A stretch of 64,000 nucleotides of DNA. Origin: Rouxiella badensis. Its GTDB lineage: Bacteria > Pseudomonadota > Gammaproteobacteria > Enterobacterales > Enterobacteriaceae. Positions within the stretch are counted from its first letter, which is position 1, and each line of letters begins with the position of its first letter. The stretch spans positions 1,860,001-1,924,000 of the forward strand of contig CP114060.1 of assembly GCA_026967495.1 (NCBI GenBank). Direction: 5' to 3'. A program made the translations under genes and the position numbers. A model generated the notes under the pieces. That model made no database searches. It saw only the letters and a program-made list of their open reading frames with translations, and was not told where the DNA came from. Shown here in pieces: positions 40,106-48,625 of this stretch.

Positions 40106-40737
40106 AGTTCAATCTTAAGCAGATATTCGTACAGATCGGCATCCGTCGTCAGACCTAACTTGTGCATGGCACTTTTTTTCTGTCCACTGATGGTTTGTTT
40201 CGAGCGGTGTAGTATTTGGGCGACCTGATTTACCGTCTGCCCCTGTTTCATGAGCCGTAAGACTTCGGTTTCTTTGGGGCTGATAGGTACGTTGTGAGCG
40301 TGGCTGTCATCGGCAAGATTTTTAAGCCCCTGAGTCTTGCGGGTTCGTGTCAGGCTTTGCCCCAGCGCCAACGCCTTAAGACAGGCGTTAAGTTCTGTGC
40401 TCAGACTCTGTTTATTAATCACGGCCACCACGCCGGAATTCAGCATCAAGTTCGCGATAGCCTGATTTGACAGCACGCTGATAACAATAATCGGCAGTGA
40501 GGGATAGGTGCGGCGTAAAAACTGAATCAGGTGTAAACCGTCAGAATGCTGAGTGCCCGGCATGGTTAAGTCAGTAAGCAATAGATCAGGTTGAGCATTT
40601 TTGAGCGACGCCAGCAGCTCATCGACGTTGCTCGCGGTGCCACTCAGGGTGTAATCCCTGGCAAACTGCGTCTCCAGGAGCGATTTAAGCCCGAGCAGAT
40701 AAACGGGATGGTCGTCGGCAATCAGAACTGTTTTCAT
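40102..40737 (-). CDS. LuxR-type response regulator (EvgA/BvgA-like)
   Basis: This is a 211-residue protein. The receiver domain has ADDHP and phospho-acceptor Asp56 in DLLLTDLTMPG; the LuxR/FixJ helix-turn-helix has ISPKETEVLRLMKQGQTVNQ and SKQTISGQKKSAMHKLGL. It overlaps both neighbours by 4 nt (ATGA), so stoichiometric expression with the MASE1 protein and the kinase is expected. It is the predicted output of the downstream EvgS-like phosphorelay. Confidence 0.92.
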   Translation of the reverse strand: MKTVLIADDHPVYLLGLKSLLETQFARDYTLSGTASNVDELLASLKNAQPDLLLTDLTMPGTQHSDGLHLIQFLRRTYPSLPIIVISVLSNQAIANLMLNSGVVAVINKQSLSTELNACLKALALGQSLTRTRKTQGLKNLADDSHAHNVPISPKETEVLRLMKQGQTVNQVAQILHRSKQTISGQKKSAMHKLGLTTDADLYEYLLKIEL

Positions 40738-42053
40738 GTTAGCTGTCTCACTGGCTCGGGTAGGGGTACCTGATAAAGGGTCAGGACGCCGTTCAGGTAG
40801 AGGTTTGCGTTGTTGTCGTGGTCACTCAGCAGGGCGATATGCCCCTTACAGAAATCAGAACTGCTTAAAATAAGCCGCACCGGTTGGGTAAATGGCCTTA
40901 CTGAGGTCTTATTCGCTCCCATAAACCAGGGTGAAAATAATGTTCTGTCATCGGGATGCATACGCCCGAGAATTTGTGCCGGAGTCATGAGTGCTGCCTG
41001 CGGTAAAGCGTCAGGCATCTTCAAGACATCGGTCCAGATAACCTTTTGCTGCGTGACGTTTATGCGAAAGGGGTAACTCTTCTGTTCGGCAAAGTTGGCG
41101 CTCATCAGTAATATTTGGCGCTCGCTTTGCCGTTTTAAAAAATAGAGATCGGTTATCCCGCTTCGCACCAGCAGTGCTGAGATGAATATGGCTAAAAGAT
41201 AAAGTTGAGAAGCGGTAATACCGTTGTTATCGGAATAGAAACTGTCTGCGAAAGGGCCGCGATTATAAATGGTTGTGATGCTGATAATAAGCGCAATAAT
41301 GACCTGTAATAGAGCCAGCCTTCGTTCTGTAATAAACAACAACGAAAGCAATATTAGGCCAAAAAGCAAATAAAGTGAGAAATCCACTGTCGGAATATTT
41401 TGCTGATAATCGTAATCAGGTAAAAACAGCGCCAACGTAATGAGCAGTATTCCGGTAATCAAAAGTAGGTTCTGGCTTTTAACCCTTTTATTGATAACCA
41501 ACTGATTAACCATGAAAAGTGGCGCCATTGCCAGGCATCCGGTCGCATTGGAAATGCTCCAGCTTACAAAATGAGAGACGACAGTGGGGTAAGCAAGCAT
41601 GCGTAAAGCGAACAGGATAGTCATACCGCCGAGTGCGCTGGCGGCCAGAACGATGCTGATAAACAGGGCCATTGCGCTGAGGTTGCTGGCGATACCGCGG
41701 CCCTTCATGAGGGTCAACCAAACGTGGGCGCTGAGACAGAGGATAACCAGATTAGTGACGGCAAAAACCAGCGTAATATCCATTGGGCGGTGATGCAGGT
41801 AGCTTGCCAGAACGTGCAGTGTGCCCGCGCTAACTAACCATAGCGGCCAACGTGAAAGGGGAGATGAACAAAGAATACCGAGCGTTAAGCCTGCGGGTAA
41901 CCAAATCGCCGAGGAAAGGCTGCTGCTGTCGCGTGTTTCAAGGCATAGGAAGGCCAGAGCTAAATAACTTAATGAAAATAAAAGCCATTTCAGTGGGAAC
42001 GCCCATCTGGTCATCAGACTATCTCTTTGCGAGAGGTGAGCTTTCTGGCTCAC
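40734..42053 (-). CDS. MASE1-domain membrane sensor without a known output domain
   Basis: This is a 439-residue protein. Residues about 20-300 hold eight or nine hydrophobic helices of the MASE1 type (SAIWLPAGLTLGILC, WSISNATGCLAMAPLFMVNQ). MASE1 normally precedes GGDEF, EAL or histidine kinase domains, but none follows. The remaining 130 residues look PAS-like (INVTQQKVIWTDVLKMPDAL, GRMHPDDRTLFSPWF). It is the first gene of the operon with the LuxR-type regulator and the hybrid kinase. It may feed a membrane signal to that phosphorelay; this is inference. Confidence 0.82.
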   Translation of the reverse strand: MSQKAHLSQRDSLMTRWAFPLKWLLFSLSYLALAFLCLETRDSSSLSSAIWLPAGLTLGILCSSPLSRWPLWLVSAGTLHVLASYLHHRPMDITLVFAVTNLVILCLSAHVWLTLMKGRGIASNLSAMALFISIVLAASALGGMTILFALRMLAYPTVVSHFVSWSISNATGCLAMAPLFMVNQLVINKRVKSQNLLLITGILLITLALFLPDYDYQQNIPTVDFSLYLLFGLILLSLLFITERRLALLQVIIALIISITTIYNRGPFADSFYSDNNGITASQLYLLAIFISALLVRSGITDLYFLKRQSERQILLMSANFAEQKSYPFRINVTQQKVIWTDVLKMPDALPQAALMTPAQILGRMHPDDRTLFSPWFMGANKTSVRPFTQPVRLILSSSDFCKGHIALLSDHDNNANLYLNGVLTLYQVPLPEPVRQLT

Positions 42054-42208
42054 GAGATCTTAAGTATACAGGCTTAACGCGTTGATATGCTCTAAGGTCA
42101 AAATAAGAGCAAATAAATGGGGGGATTTGTGACTCAGGTCATTCGCTCCTGCCCGAAAGTTATTGAGATCGGGCAAGAGAAGATGCGCTCAGGTGTTAAG
42201 GCGAAAGA

Positions 42209-42676
42209 TTAGCGATACAGCGATTTGGCTATCTGACTAATACTTTCCATAAAGCTGTTGCCCAGGGTAGACAGGCTAAAGGGTTTCCTGGCCTGTAACT
42301 CAATGGCAGTAATCTCGCCTGGTGCGATTTCTTGCTCTGGGAGTAATGACAGGTCGAGCATGGCGCCATGGCGCGGGATAGTTCTTAGCATCGCCTTCGG
42401 CAGATTATTATCGGCAAGCAGATTGCGAAATTTGTGGATCAGTTGATGGTAATTATTATCACTGACCATGCCACCTTGTTCATACCAGACGATATTTATA
42501 ATATCGTTTTTCTGAGTGACGCCCTTCAGCAGGCAAATAACCAGCCTTTTATGTTTTTCAGTGACTTCAAAGGTTTTGTTATTAATGCTCATTTGATTTC
42601 CCTTACAATTAATTATAGGGGAATCAACGAAAGGGTTGTTAAGTAAAATAGATGGTGCAATATATTTTGTATTCAC
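42209..42676 (-). CDS. CadC-like winged-helix regulator without membrane anchor
   Basis: This is a 155-residue protein. The N-terminal winged helix resembles the ToxR/CadC (Trans_reg_C) domain: NNKTFEVTEKHKRLVICLLK, NNYHQLIHKFRNLLADN and LRTIPRHGAMLDL. No transmembrane helix or periplasmic part follows. An internal start at 42592 (MSINNKTFEV) is possible and would match the usual domain start better. It lies 155 nt upstream of the MASE1 gene in the same direction and may regulate that operon. A GC stem (TGCCCGA/TCGGGCA, 42150-42175) occurs between them. Confidence 0.68.
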   Translation of the reverse strand: MNTKYIAPSILLNNPFVDSPIINCKGNQMSINNKTFEVTEKHKRLVICLLKGVTQKNDIINIVWYEQGGMVSDNNYHQLIHKFRNLLADNNLPKAMLRTIPRHGAMLDLSLLPEQEIAPGEITAIELQARKPFSLSTLGNSFMESISQIAKSLYR

Positions 42677-43002
42677 GTTATCACCCAGCTTAATATTATT
42701 AAAAGTTTTTAAATAAAATGTACGAAGGTATAAAATGCGTTGCCCTCTTCTGTATCATTTAAATAAGGGTTTTAAGATAACCTTCGATTGTGAAACTGAG
42801 CGTATTAAATAGCAAAGCTGGATGTAATACAACGAGATTTCCCGTATGTTGAATTTTTCCGTACTCGTCCTAATCGTTGTTAAAAATTAAATATTACGAG
42901 GGTTGGCTGATTGTTTTAATAAATTTCAGAAGTTAAAAGAGGTATTTAAGGGAAGAAACCGGCGCGGCCATGGGGCAGACCGGTTTTATTAAGCTGCCGC
43001 AG
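42677..43002. other. AT-rich intergenic region, no gene seen
   Basis: This is a 326-nt spacer upstream of the winged-helix regulator, presumably carrying its promoter. An imperfect ACCGG/CCGGT pair near 42958-42985 may end the small gene at 43003. Nothing else is recognisable. Confidence 0.45.
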
Positions 43003-43204
43003 TTAATCAGGTATCAGCGCAGAGAAGTCTTCTTCATACAATGCCTTGCATTGTTCCATAAACTCCGGGTAGCCGAGTCTCTGAGGTCTGGACCTCACGA
43101 CCCAGCCTTCTTTCCAGATCGGCATGAAACCATTCGAATTCACCGTGCAGTATTCCGGTAAAGCCGGTGAGAATGATGCACTGTTGCTGGGTTAGTTTGG
43201 TCAC
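43003..43204 (-). pseudogene. Small DUF7736-like protein, frameshifted
   Basis: The GTG start at 43204 with AAGGA upstream reads VTKLTQQQCIILTGFTGILH, then FEWFHADLERRLGREVQTSE; the frame then shifts near 43075 to YPEFMEQCKALYEEDFSALI, PD, stop. The layout (LTxxQxxILTGFTG, FxxFHxxxExRLGRxVxT, FxxxxKxLYxxDFxALxP) matches a family of about 70-residue proteins common in enterobacterial genomes and prophages. Function unknown. About 66 residues if repaired. Confidence 0.6.
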
Positions 43205-43357
43205 TGGAGATCCTTGATGGAGGGGTTAACAGTCAGTGGGATGTTTCATCCTCAAGCCTATTTTGCCCCAGGATAGACAGGGATAACAACCCCAAGCGAC
43301 AGGGGATATTTATCGTTATATTTTTAGGGAAAAGACGAAAAGTGCTCATTCTTTAAA

Positions 43358-43373
43358 CGTGATATTGATCACA
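43358..43373. promoter_or_regulatory. Strong CRP-type site
   Basis: CGTGA-TATTGA-TCACA matches the TGTGA-N6-TCACA consensus at all but one position. It lies 138 nt upstream of the first small membrane peptide, with TTGACC (43421) and TATCTC 16 nt on as a possible promoter between them. Confidence 0.6.
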
Positions 43374-43510
43374 TTTGCGCTTTTTGCTATTACTAGCGCG
43401 AATAGTCAAGGCTTCTTATTTTTGACCGTTTCGGGAAGGCAAATATCTCCCGCAATGTTTCTCGGGAAGGTCAGCGAAAAAGATTTATTGGATTGATTTT
43501 TAAGGACAAT

Positions 43511-43600
43511 ATGAAGGTTGTAATTATTGCTTGTGCGGCAAGTCTGGCATTTATGGTCATGCTGGATTGGCCGTTCATGATGCACGTTTCTAAATATTAG
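43511..43600 (+). CDS. Small membrane peptide A (29 aa)
   Basis: The peptide starts MKVVIIACAASLAFMVM and ends LDWPFMMHVSKY, with TAAGGACAAT as a good ribosome binding site. One hydrophobic helix is followed by a short polar tail, the architecture of enterobacterial single-pass small proteins. It shares a K-(V/L)-V-I start, a hydrophobic helix, D-x-P-F and a final Y with the peptide 48 nt downstream, so the two look like tandem duplicates. I do not recognise the family. Confidence 0.6.
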   Translation: MKVVIIACAASLAFMVMLDWPFMMHVSKY

Positions 43601-43648
43601 TGAACGGGATAGGTTTCCTCGTTCTTATCGCGGTGTTCTGAGGTCCTT

Positions 43649-43741
43649 ATGCTGAAATTAGTCATTTATTCCAGTTTGGCTGTACTGCTTGCCAATCTGA
43701 TCATTGACTTGCCTTTCGTTCTTGAGTCGAGCGGTTACTAA
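43649..43741 (+). CDS. Small membrane peptide B (30 aa)
   Basis: The peptide starts MLKLVIYSSLAVLLANLI and ends IDLPFVLESSGY, with GAGG six bases before the ATG. It is paralogous in layout to peptide A (K-x-V-I, helix, D-x-P-F, C-terminal Tyr). The pair probably shares one transcript from the promoter region with the CRP-type site. Inner-membrane location is predicted; function unknown. Confidence 0.6.
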   Translation: MLKLVIYSSLAVLLANLIIDLPFVLESSGY

Positions 43742-43987
43742 CGTCCGACAGCCTACTGGAAACGTCGTCAACCGATAGCCAATTACGCGCATTTATAAAA
43801 AATGCTTAAGTTTGTAGGTGCAATCAGAAACCTGCACAGTAAGATGCCGTCGCCAATCAATCCTGCCAACTGTGGTTAGCTCCATCCCGCTGCTTATTTT
43901 AAGACAGGTGATTTCCAGCGCCTGTCTCTGTTAACGCGCAACGATATGCAACGGCATATTTTGCTCTAACGCCTTGTCTGGTAAGGT

Positions 43988-44098
43988 CTAGAACAGCAGT
44001 TCCCAAAGGATGATGGCAACAATAGCCAACATGGCAACCATGACTTCTACATCTTGAATGGTAACTTTGCTGTGAGTTTTACCTTGTACAATGTTCAT
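43988..44098 (-). CDS. Small membrane protein (36 aa)
   Basis: This reads MNIVQGKTHSKVTIQDVEV then MVAMLAIVAIILWELLF. The ribosome binding site GGAGGAG, 6 nt before the ATG, is near perfect, the best argument that it is real. A polar N-terminal half is followed by one hydrophobic helix to the end, a tail-anchor layout. It is convergent with the tandem peptides. It is not obviously related to them, and no family is recognised. Confidence 0.65.
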   Translation of the reverse strand: MNIVQGKTHSKVTIQDVEVMVAMLAIVAIILWELLF

Positions 44099-44422
44099 AG
44101 TCACTCCTCCATTTGTTAGACAAATAGTGACGCGAATCTGAACATTTTTTTGTGATTTAGATTAAGTTTTATAAAACTAACCGCCTAAATCTTTAAAAAA
44201 AATAATGCTTGCGTAATCTTTGATGGCGTGCGTTAATGCACTCCTCGGTTTGTAGTACAGACCTTATGAAAGCAATTTGAGTAAAGTAGTTCACTGTATT
44301 AGCGTTATCCTTACTAGATATCTCTTCACCGCGAATTTCCTTCTTTAGTGCCCCATAAGTATCACAACTAAAAAAACAGACCTCCCTCGCCTTATGGCGG
44401 TATAAATTTAAAGGAAATTAAT
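44099..44422. promoter_or_regulatory. Upstream region of the cold-shock gene
   Basis: This 324-nt region has no gene and is AT-rich near 44150-44210. By analogy with cspA, the last 100-160 nt are probably a structured leader; the segment before the start has AAAGGAAATTAAT as ribosome binding site. Confidence 0.45.
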
Positions 44423-44635
44423 ATGTCTACTAAAATGACTGGTTTGGTGAAGTGGTTTGACGCTGGTAAAGGTTTTGGTTTTATCTCCCCTGCTGACGGC
44501 AGCAAAGACGTGTTCGTACACTTCTCTGCTATCCAGAGCAACGATTTCAAAACTCTTGATGAAGGTCAAAAAGTTGAGTTCTCTATCGAGAACGGCGCTA
44601 AAGGCCCATCAGCAGTAAACGTTGTTGCACTGTAA
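44423..44635 (+). CDS. Cold-shock protein, CspA family
   Basis: This 70-residue OB-fold protein has both RNA-binding motifs, KGFGFISP (RNP1) and VFVHFSAI (RNP2), and starts MSTKMTGLVKWFDAGKGFGF. It binds single-stranded nucleic acid and acts as an RNA chaperone. Wording is closest to the CspA/CspG subgroup, but which paralogue cannot be decided, and cold induction is inferred. It has its own terminator. Confidence 0.95.
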   Translation: MSTKMTGLVKWFDAGKGFGFISPADGSKDVFVHFSAIQSNDFKTLDEGQKVEFSIENGAKGPSAVNVVAL

Positions 44636-44708
44636 TAAGTGAACAGCGAGGCAAACTTACGATAGCGATGATGGTATAGACCGGAGCAGTTAAGTTGGCC
44701 CAAACAGA

Positions 44709-44738
44709 AAAACCCGCCCATAAAGCGGGTTTTTTGCT
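44709..44738 (+). terminator. Intrinsic terminator after cold-shock gene
   Basis: AAAACCCGC at 44709-44717 and GCGGGTTTT at 44725-44733 form a 9-bp stem with a 7-nt loop, followed by TT then GCTTTT. Confidence 0.9.
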
Positions 44739-44894
44739 TTTCTGGGAAAAAGTTTTGAGCGAGAAGCGGCTTAAAGAGCTGCCCTCCGTCATTTTTTTGT
44801 AATGATTGAGTCATGTTGATGTGGGACCCCCGGCCATAGACTGGTCCCCATGGTGCAGCAGCATCCTAACATCAACTATCATTAAGGAAAAATC

Positions 44895-45665
44895 ATGAAA
44901 AACTCATTTAAAAAACGTCTGATTACTTCGTCTATTACTGCATTACTGTTCGCGGGTGCGGCGGCACCGGCTTTGGCGGCGCCGGTTAAAAATATTGTTC
45001 TGGTTCATGGTGCATTTGTGGGCGGTTCGGGCTGGCGTCCTGTGTACGATATTCTGACCCAGGACGGCTATAACGTGACGCTGGTCCAGGAACCGCTGAC
45101 CTCCTTTAATGATGACGTCACCGCCACCAAACGCATTCTTGATGAGCAAAAGGGTCAGGCTATTCTGGTAGGACACAGCTACGGCGGCGCAATCATTACC
45201 GAAGCAGGGAATGATTCACATGTTGCAGGCCTAGTCTATATCGCCGCACACGCTCTCGACGCCGGTGAAACCGAAGCCAGCAACGGTAAGAAGTTCCCAA
45301 ATTCGGCGCATCCTTTTGCCAAATCAGCAGACGGCTATCTGACCATCAAGCCGCAATACTTCCCGTCCGACTTTGCCGCCGACCTGCCGTTGAAAGAGGC
45401 GCAGTTTGAAGCCAACGCGCAGATGCCCACCAACGCCAGCGTCTTCACCGCGAATATTCCTGACCCAGCGTGGAAGGTAAAACCGAGTTGGTATATGGTG
45501 GCTGAATCCGACAAAATCATTAATCCCGATCTTGAACGCATGTATGCCGCACGTGCTCACAGCCATAAGGTTGAAATTCCGGGAGCAAGCCACTCGGTAT
45601 ATGAATCTCACCCTAAAGAAGTGGCCGCTTTGATTGAGCAGGCAGCGCAGCACGCACTGAAATAG
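44895..45665 (+). CDS. Periplasmic alpha/beta hydrolase
   Basis: This is a 256-residue protein. A signal peptide (MKNSFKKRLITSSITALLFA, ending ALAAPV) directs it to the periplasm. Mature protein: VLVHGAFVGGSGWRPVYD (oxyanion loop), nucleophile elbow GHSYGG (Ser95), AESDKIINP (acid) and GASHSVYESH (His). This matches the EstC / salicylate-esterase-like group. Its substrate is unknown. A likely terminator separates it from the two-component system downstream. Confidence 0.88.
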   Translation: MKNSFKKRLITSSITALLFAGAAAPALAAPVKNIVLVHGAFVGGSGWRPVYDILTQDGYNVTLVQEPLTSFNDDVTATKRILDEQKGQAILVGHSYGGAIITEAGNDSHVAGLVYIAAHALDAGETEASNGKKFPNSAHPFAKSADGYLTIKPQYFPSDFAADLPLKEAQFEANAQMPTNASVFTANIPDPAWKVKPSWYMVAESDKIINPDLERMYAARAHSHKVEIPGASHSVYESHPKEVAALIEQAAQHALK

Positions 45666-45683
45666 TCGTAGTGGTTAACCCGG

Positions 45684-45717
45684 CAGGGCGCAGTCTTATG
45701 CGTGCGCCCGCTGTTTT
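45684..45717 (+). terminator. Probable terminator after hydrolase gene
   Basis: GGGCGCA and TGCGCCC (45686-45692 and 45703-45709) with flanking CAG/CTG form a GC-rich stem followed by TTTTAT. Confidence 0.55.
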
Positions 45718-45738
45718 ATGCATAACGGGGGAAGCAAT

Positions 45739-46413
45739 GTGAGAATTCTGGTCATTGAAGATGAACCCAAAGCCGGGGAATATATGCGCAGCGGCCTGAC
45801 AGAGGCAGGATACGTAGTCGATGTGGCGACTAATGGCCTCGACGGTCTGCATCTGGCGCAAGAATTTCTCTACGATCTCATACTGCTCGACGTGATGATG
45901 CCTGAAATGGACGGCTGGGAAGTGATGAGACGCCTCGACAAACAGCTGAAAACGCCGGTGCTGTTCCTGACCGCACGCGGCACGCTGGAGGACAAGCTCA
46001 AAGGGCTGGACCTCGGTGCCGACGACTATCTGGTTAAACCTTTTTCCTTTGCCGAGCTTTTGGCGCGAATTCGCGTCGCACTGCGCCGTGGAGCACGGGT
46101 TAAGCAGGAAGAAATAGTCGAGTTGGCCGACCTGCAGATAGACATTCCCAAACGGCGGGTTATCCGCGCCGGAACGCGTATTACATTGACCAATAAAGAA
46201 TTTAATTTACTTCAGCTGTTTATGCAGCACGAAGGGCAGGTGCTTTCGCGCTCGGTGATAGCCTCGCGAGTGTGGGACATGAATTTCGACAGCGATACCA
46301 ACGTCGTCGATGTTGCGGTGCGCCGCCTGCGGCAGAAAATTGACGATCCCTTCGATCTCAAGCTGATCCATACCGTTCACGGCGTCGGTTACCGCTGCGA
46401 AGACGAATCATGA
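45739..46413 (+). CDS. OmpR-family response regulator, CusR/HprR type
   Basis: This is a 224-residue protein: receiver with IEDEPKAGEYM and phospho-acceptor Asp51 in LILLDVMMPEMDGW, then a winged helix ending VDVAVRRLRQKIDDPFDLKL, IHTVHGVGYRCE. Start GTG 45739 has GGGGGAAG eight bases upstream; the ATG at 45718 would lie inside the preceding terminator. The IEDEPKAGEY wording is that of heavy-metal/oxidant regulators CusR, CopR and HprR. It overlaps the kinase gene by 4 nt. I see no CusR box in the short upstream gap. Confidence 0.92.
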   Translation: MRILVIEDEPKAGEYMRSGLTEAGYVVDVATNGLDGLHLAQEFLYDLILLDVMMPEMDGWEVMRRLDKQLKTPVLFLTARGTLEDKLKGLDLGADDYLVKPFSFAELLARIRVALRRGARVKQEEIVELADLQIDIPKRRVIRAGTRITLTNKEFNLLQLFMQHEGQVLSRSVIASRVWDMNFDSDTNVVDVAVRRLRQKIDDPFDLKLIHTVHGVGYRCEDES

Positions 46414-47879
46414 AACCTGCCCGCTCACGTCTCAGCGCCTGGCAACACATTTCGCTCACCACGCGTCTGTCGATCATTTTTGCGTTACTTTCATTTATAG
46501 TGATCGCCGCCGTCGGTTTTACGCTATATCGCACGCTGGAAAAACAGATCAGTCTCCGCGATGACGGCGCGTTGCTGACCCGCGTAGAACAGATCCGTAC
46601 TCTGCTTCGTGACGAAGACGTGATCAATCTGATCCACGAGAAACCTCAGTTGTTTGCCAACATGCTGGGCAACCAGGAATCGCTGCTGGTGCTGCGTTTT
46701 CCCGGCCAACCCCCGCTTATTGAAGTCAATCCCGGCCATTCACCGGTGCCTGATATTCCCCCTGTTCCTGCCAATAAAGATCTCACGCTTGCGGCAGTTC
46801 AGCACAGTGCCTCGCGCGACGACACGCCATTTATCTCGGTCTCTGCCGCGGCACAAACCTCGGATTCGCCGCATGATCTTGAGATTATCAGCGGCCGACT
46901 GATGACCGAACGTACGCGGATTTTAGAGGTCTATCGCGAACAGATTTTCCTGCTTGCGCTGGGGGCGGGGGCATTAACTGCGCTATTGGCTTATCTCATT
47001 GCCCGGCGCGGGCTTAGCCCACTGCGGCGTCTTGCCGGGCAAACCGCCGAAATTGGCATTCGTAATTTGTCGGTGCGAATTGACAGCACTCAGGCACCGC
47101 GAGAGCTGTCGACGCTTATCGAGGCATTTAATGAAATGCTCGACAGGCTGGAGATAAGCTTTACTCAGTTGAGTCAGGTTTCGGCGGATATGGCGCACGA
47201 TCTCCGCACGCCGATTGGCAATCTGCTTGGGCAAACGGAGGTCGCGCTAAGCCAGCGTCGCGGAGTCGAGTACTATGAGAAACTGTTGGGTTCGAATTTT
47301 GAGGAGCTGCTGCGGTTGTCTAAAATGACCGATAACATGCTCTTTTTGGCGCGCGCCGAGCACGCGGACCACGCCATTGAGCGTGCCCAACTTACGCTTG
47401 CCGACGAGTTTGAGCGGGTGGGAGAATACTTTGAAGGTCCCGCGGATGAACGTCATGTGAGGCTTAAATTACGCAGCGACGGCAGCGTCTGGGCGGATGC
47501 CAACCTGCTGCGCCGCGCGCTGGCAAACCTGTTGGCCAATGCGATTCGTTATGCCGATCCTGGTTCTGAAATCTTGCTGCTGGCCGAGCAAATGCCTAAA
47601 GGTACCTGCATCAGCGTGACTAATCTCGGCCCGACTATCGAGTCGCAGCATCTGGCGCGACTCTTTGACAGATTTTATCGCGCCGACGTGTCGCGTAATA
47701 CCCGATCCCAATCAAGCGGACTGGGGTTGTCTATTGTACGCAGCATCATGAACCTGCATCAGGGGCGTTGGGACGTCACCAGTGAAAACCGCGAGACGCG
47801 ATTTACGCTGTTTTTCCCGCTGAAAATGCCTGAACCCTTTCCGAAAAATACCCAGAGGGAAAATGACCGTCCAAAATAA
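46410..47879 (+). CDS. Heavy-metal-type sensor histidine kinase (CusS/HprS-like)
   Basis: This is a 489-residue protein. It has a cytoplasmic N-terminus, a membrane helix at about 22-42, a periplasmic sensor region of about 130 residues with several Pro (HSPVPDIPPVPA), a second helix near 175-195, HAMP, HisKA with MAHDLRTPIG (His263), and HATPase ending SSGLGLSIVRSIMNLHQG. The periplasmic part lacks an obvious His/Met-rich metal site. Cognate of the preceding regulator. Its last 17 nt overlap the start of the qnr-like gene, a tight and unusual coupling. Confidence 0.9.
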   Translation: MKPARSRLSAWQHISLTTRLSIIFALLSFIVIAAVGFTLYRTLEKQISLRDDGALLTRVEQIRTLLRDEDVINLIHEKPQLFANMLGNQESLLVLRFPGQPPLIEVNPGHSPVPDIPPVPANKDLTLAAVQHSASRDDTPFISVSAAAQTSDSPHDLEIISGRLMTERTRILEVYREQIFLLALGAGALTALLAYLIARRGLSPLRRLAGQTAEIGIRNLSVRIDSTQAPRELSTLIEAFNEMLDRLEISFTQLSQVSADMAHDLRTPIGNLLGQTEVALSQRRGVEYYEKLLGSNFEELLRLSKMTDNMLFLARAEHADHAIERAQLTLADEFERVGEYFEGPADERHVRLKLRSDGSVWADANLLRRALANLLANAIRYADPGSEILLLAEQMPKGTCISVTNLGPTIESQHLARLFDRFYRADVSRNTRSQSSGLGLSIVRSIMNLHQGRWDVTSENRETRFTLFFPLKMPEPFPKNTQRENDRPK

Positions 47880-48564
47880 AACCTACAGCGATATGCGTTT
47901 CGATGACGCCACTTTTTGCGATGAGAAATTGCAAAACTGCCGCTTTATCCGCTGTGATTTTAGCGGCGCTGACTTGTCAGAAAGCGAGTTTATTGACTGT
48001 GATTTTTATGATGACAGTCAGCAGGTTGGCTGCTGTTTTCAGCGTGCCAACCTGCGAGAAAGCAGCTTCGTGCGCTGTGATTTGACCATGGCCGATTTTA
48101 AACACGTAGAGGCTATTGGCTGCGAAATCCGTGAGTGTAAAGCGTCAGGGGCTGACTTTCGCGGTGCCAGTTTCATGAATATGATCACCAGCCGCTCTTA
48201 TTTTTGCCGAGCCTATCTCACCAAGAATAATTTTAGCTATGCCAACTTTCAGAAAGTCGTGCTCGAAAAATGCGAATTATGGGAAAACCGTTGGACCGGT
48301 GCCAATATACTGGGGGCCAGTTTTAGGGGGTCAGACTTGTCTGGCGGAGAGTTTCATCAAATAGACTGGACGACGGCAGATTTCACCTTTTGCGACTTAA
48401 CGCGTTCAGAGCTGGGGGATTTAAATATCCGCCGCGTTAGCCTTGACGGAGTGAAGATTGATATATGGCAGCAGGCGCAGTTATTGGAACGGATTGGTCT
48501 GATTGTGGTGAGGCTCGGTTTAATACGCTATCGCGATAGTGGAAATAAGCGACTATCCTTATGA
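47863..48564 (+). CDS. Qnr-type pentapeptide-repeat protein
   Basis: The right-handed quadrilateral beta-helix built of A(D/N)LXX repeats mimics DNA and protects gyrase/topoisomerase IV from quinolones. Qnr hallmarks are clear: CRFIRCDFSGADLSESEFID, SGADFRGASFMNMITSRSYF (loop B region), SYANFQKVVLEKCELWENRW and LTRSELGDLNIRR. It has 233 residues against 214-219 for known Qnr; the extra is after LLERIGLIVV, where Qnr normally ends, so the tail may be a lost stop or indel. GAGGG provides a ribosome binding site inside the kinase gene. I see no LexA box, unlike qnrB. A chromosomal homologue like that of Serratia is likely. Confidence 0.87.
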   Translation: MTVQNKTYSDMRFDDATFCDEKLQNCRFIRCDFSGADLSESEFIDCDFYDDSQQVGCCFQRANLRESSFVRCDLTMADFKHVEAIGCEIRECKASGADFRGASFMNMITSRSYFCRAYLTKNNFSYANFQKVVLEKCELWENRWTGANILGASFRGSDLSGGEFHQIDWTTADFTFCDLTRSELGDLNIRRVSLDGVKIDIWQQAQLLERIGLIVVRLGLIRYRDSGNKRLSL

Positions 48565-48625
48565 GTACAGTTAACAGCATAGGGCTATTACCCGTATTTC
48601 TTATTGAAAATATCACGGAGCTGAC

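Noticed and set aside
42150..42175. Terminator between winged-helix regulator and MASE1 gene
   Set aside because: A seven-base stem exists but no T-run follows on the minus strand; it was not called as a terminator.
47780..47863. LexA box ahead of the qnr-like gene
   Set aside because: No CTGT-N8-ACAG sequence was found; the region is kinase coding sequence.
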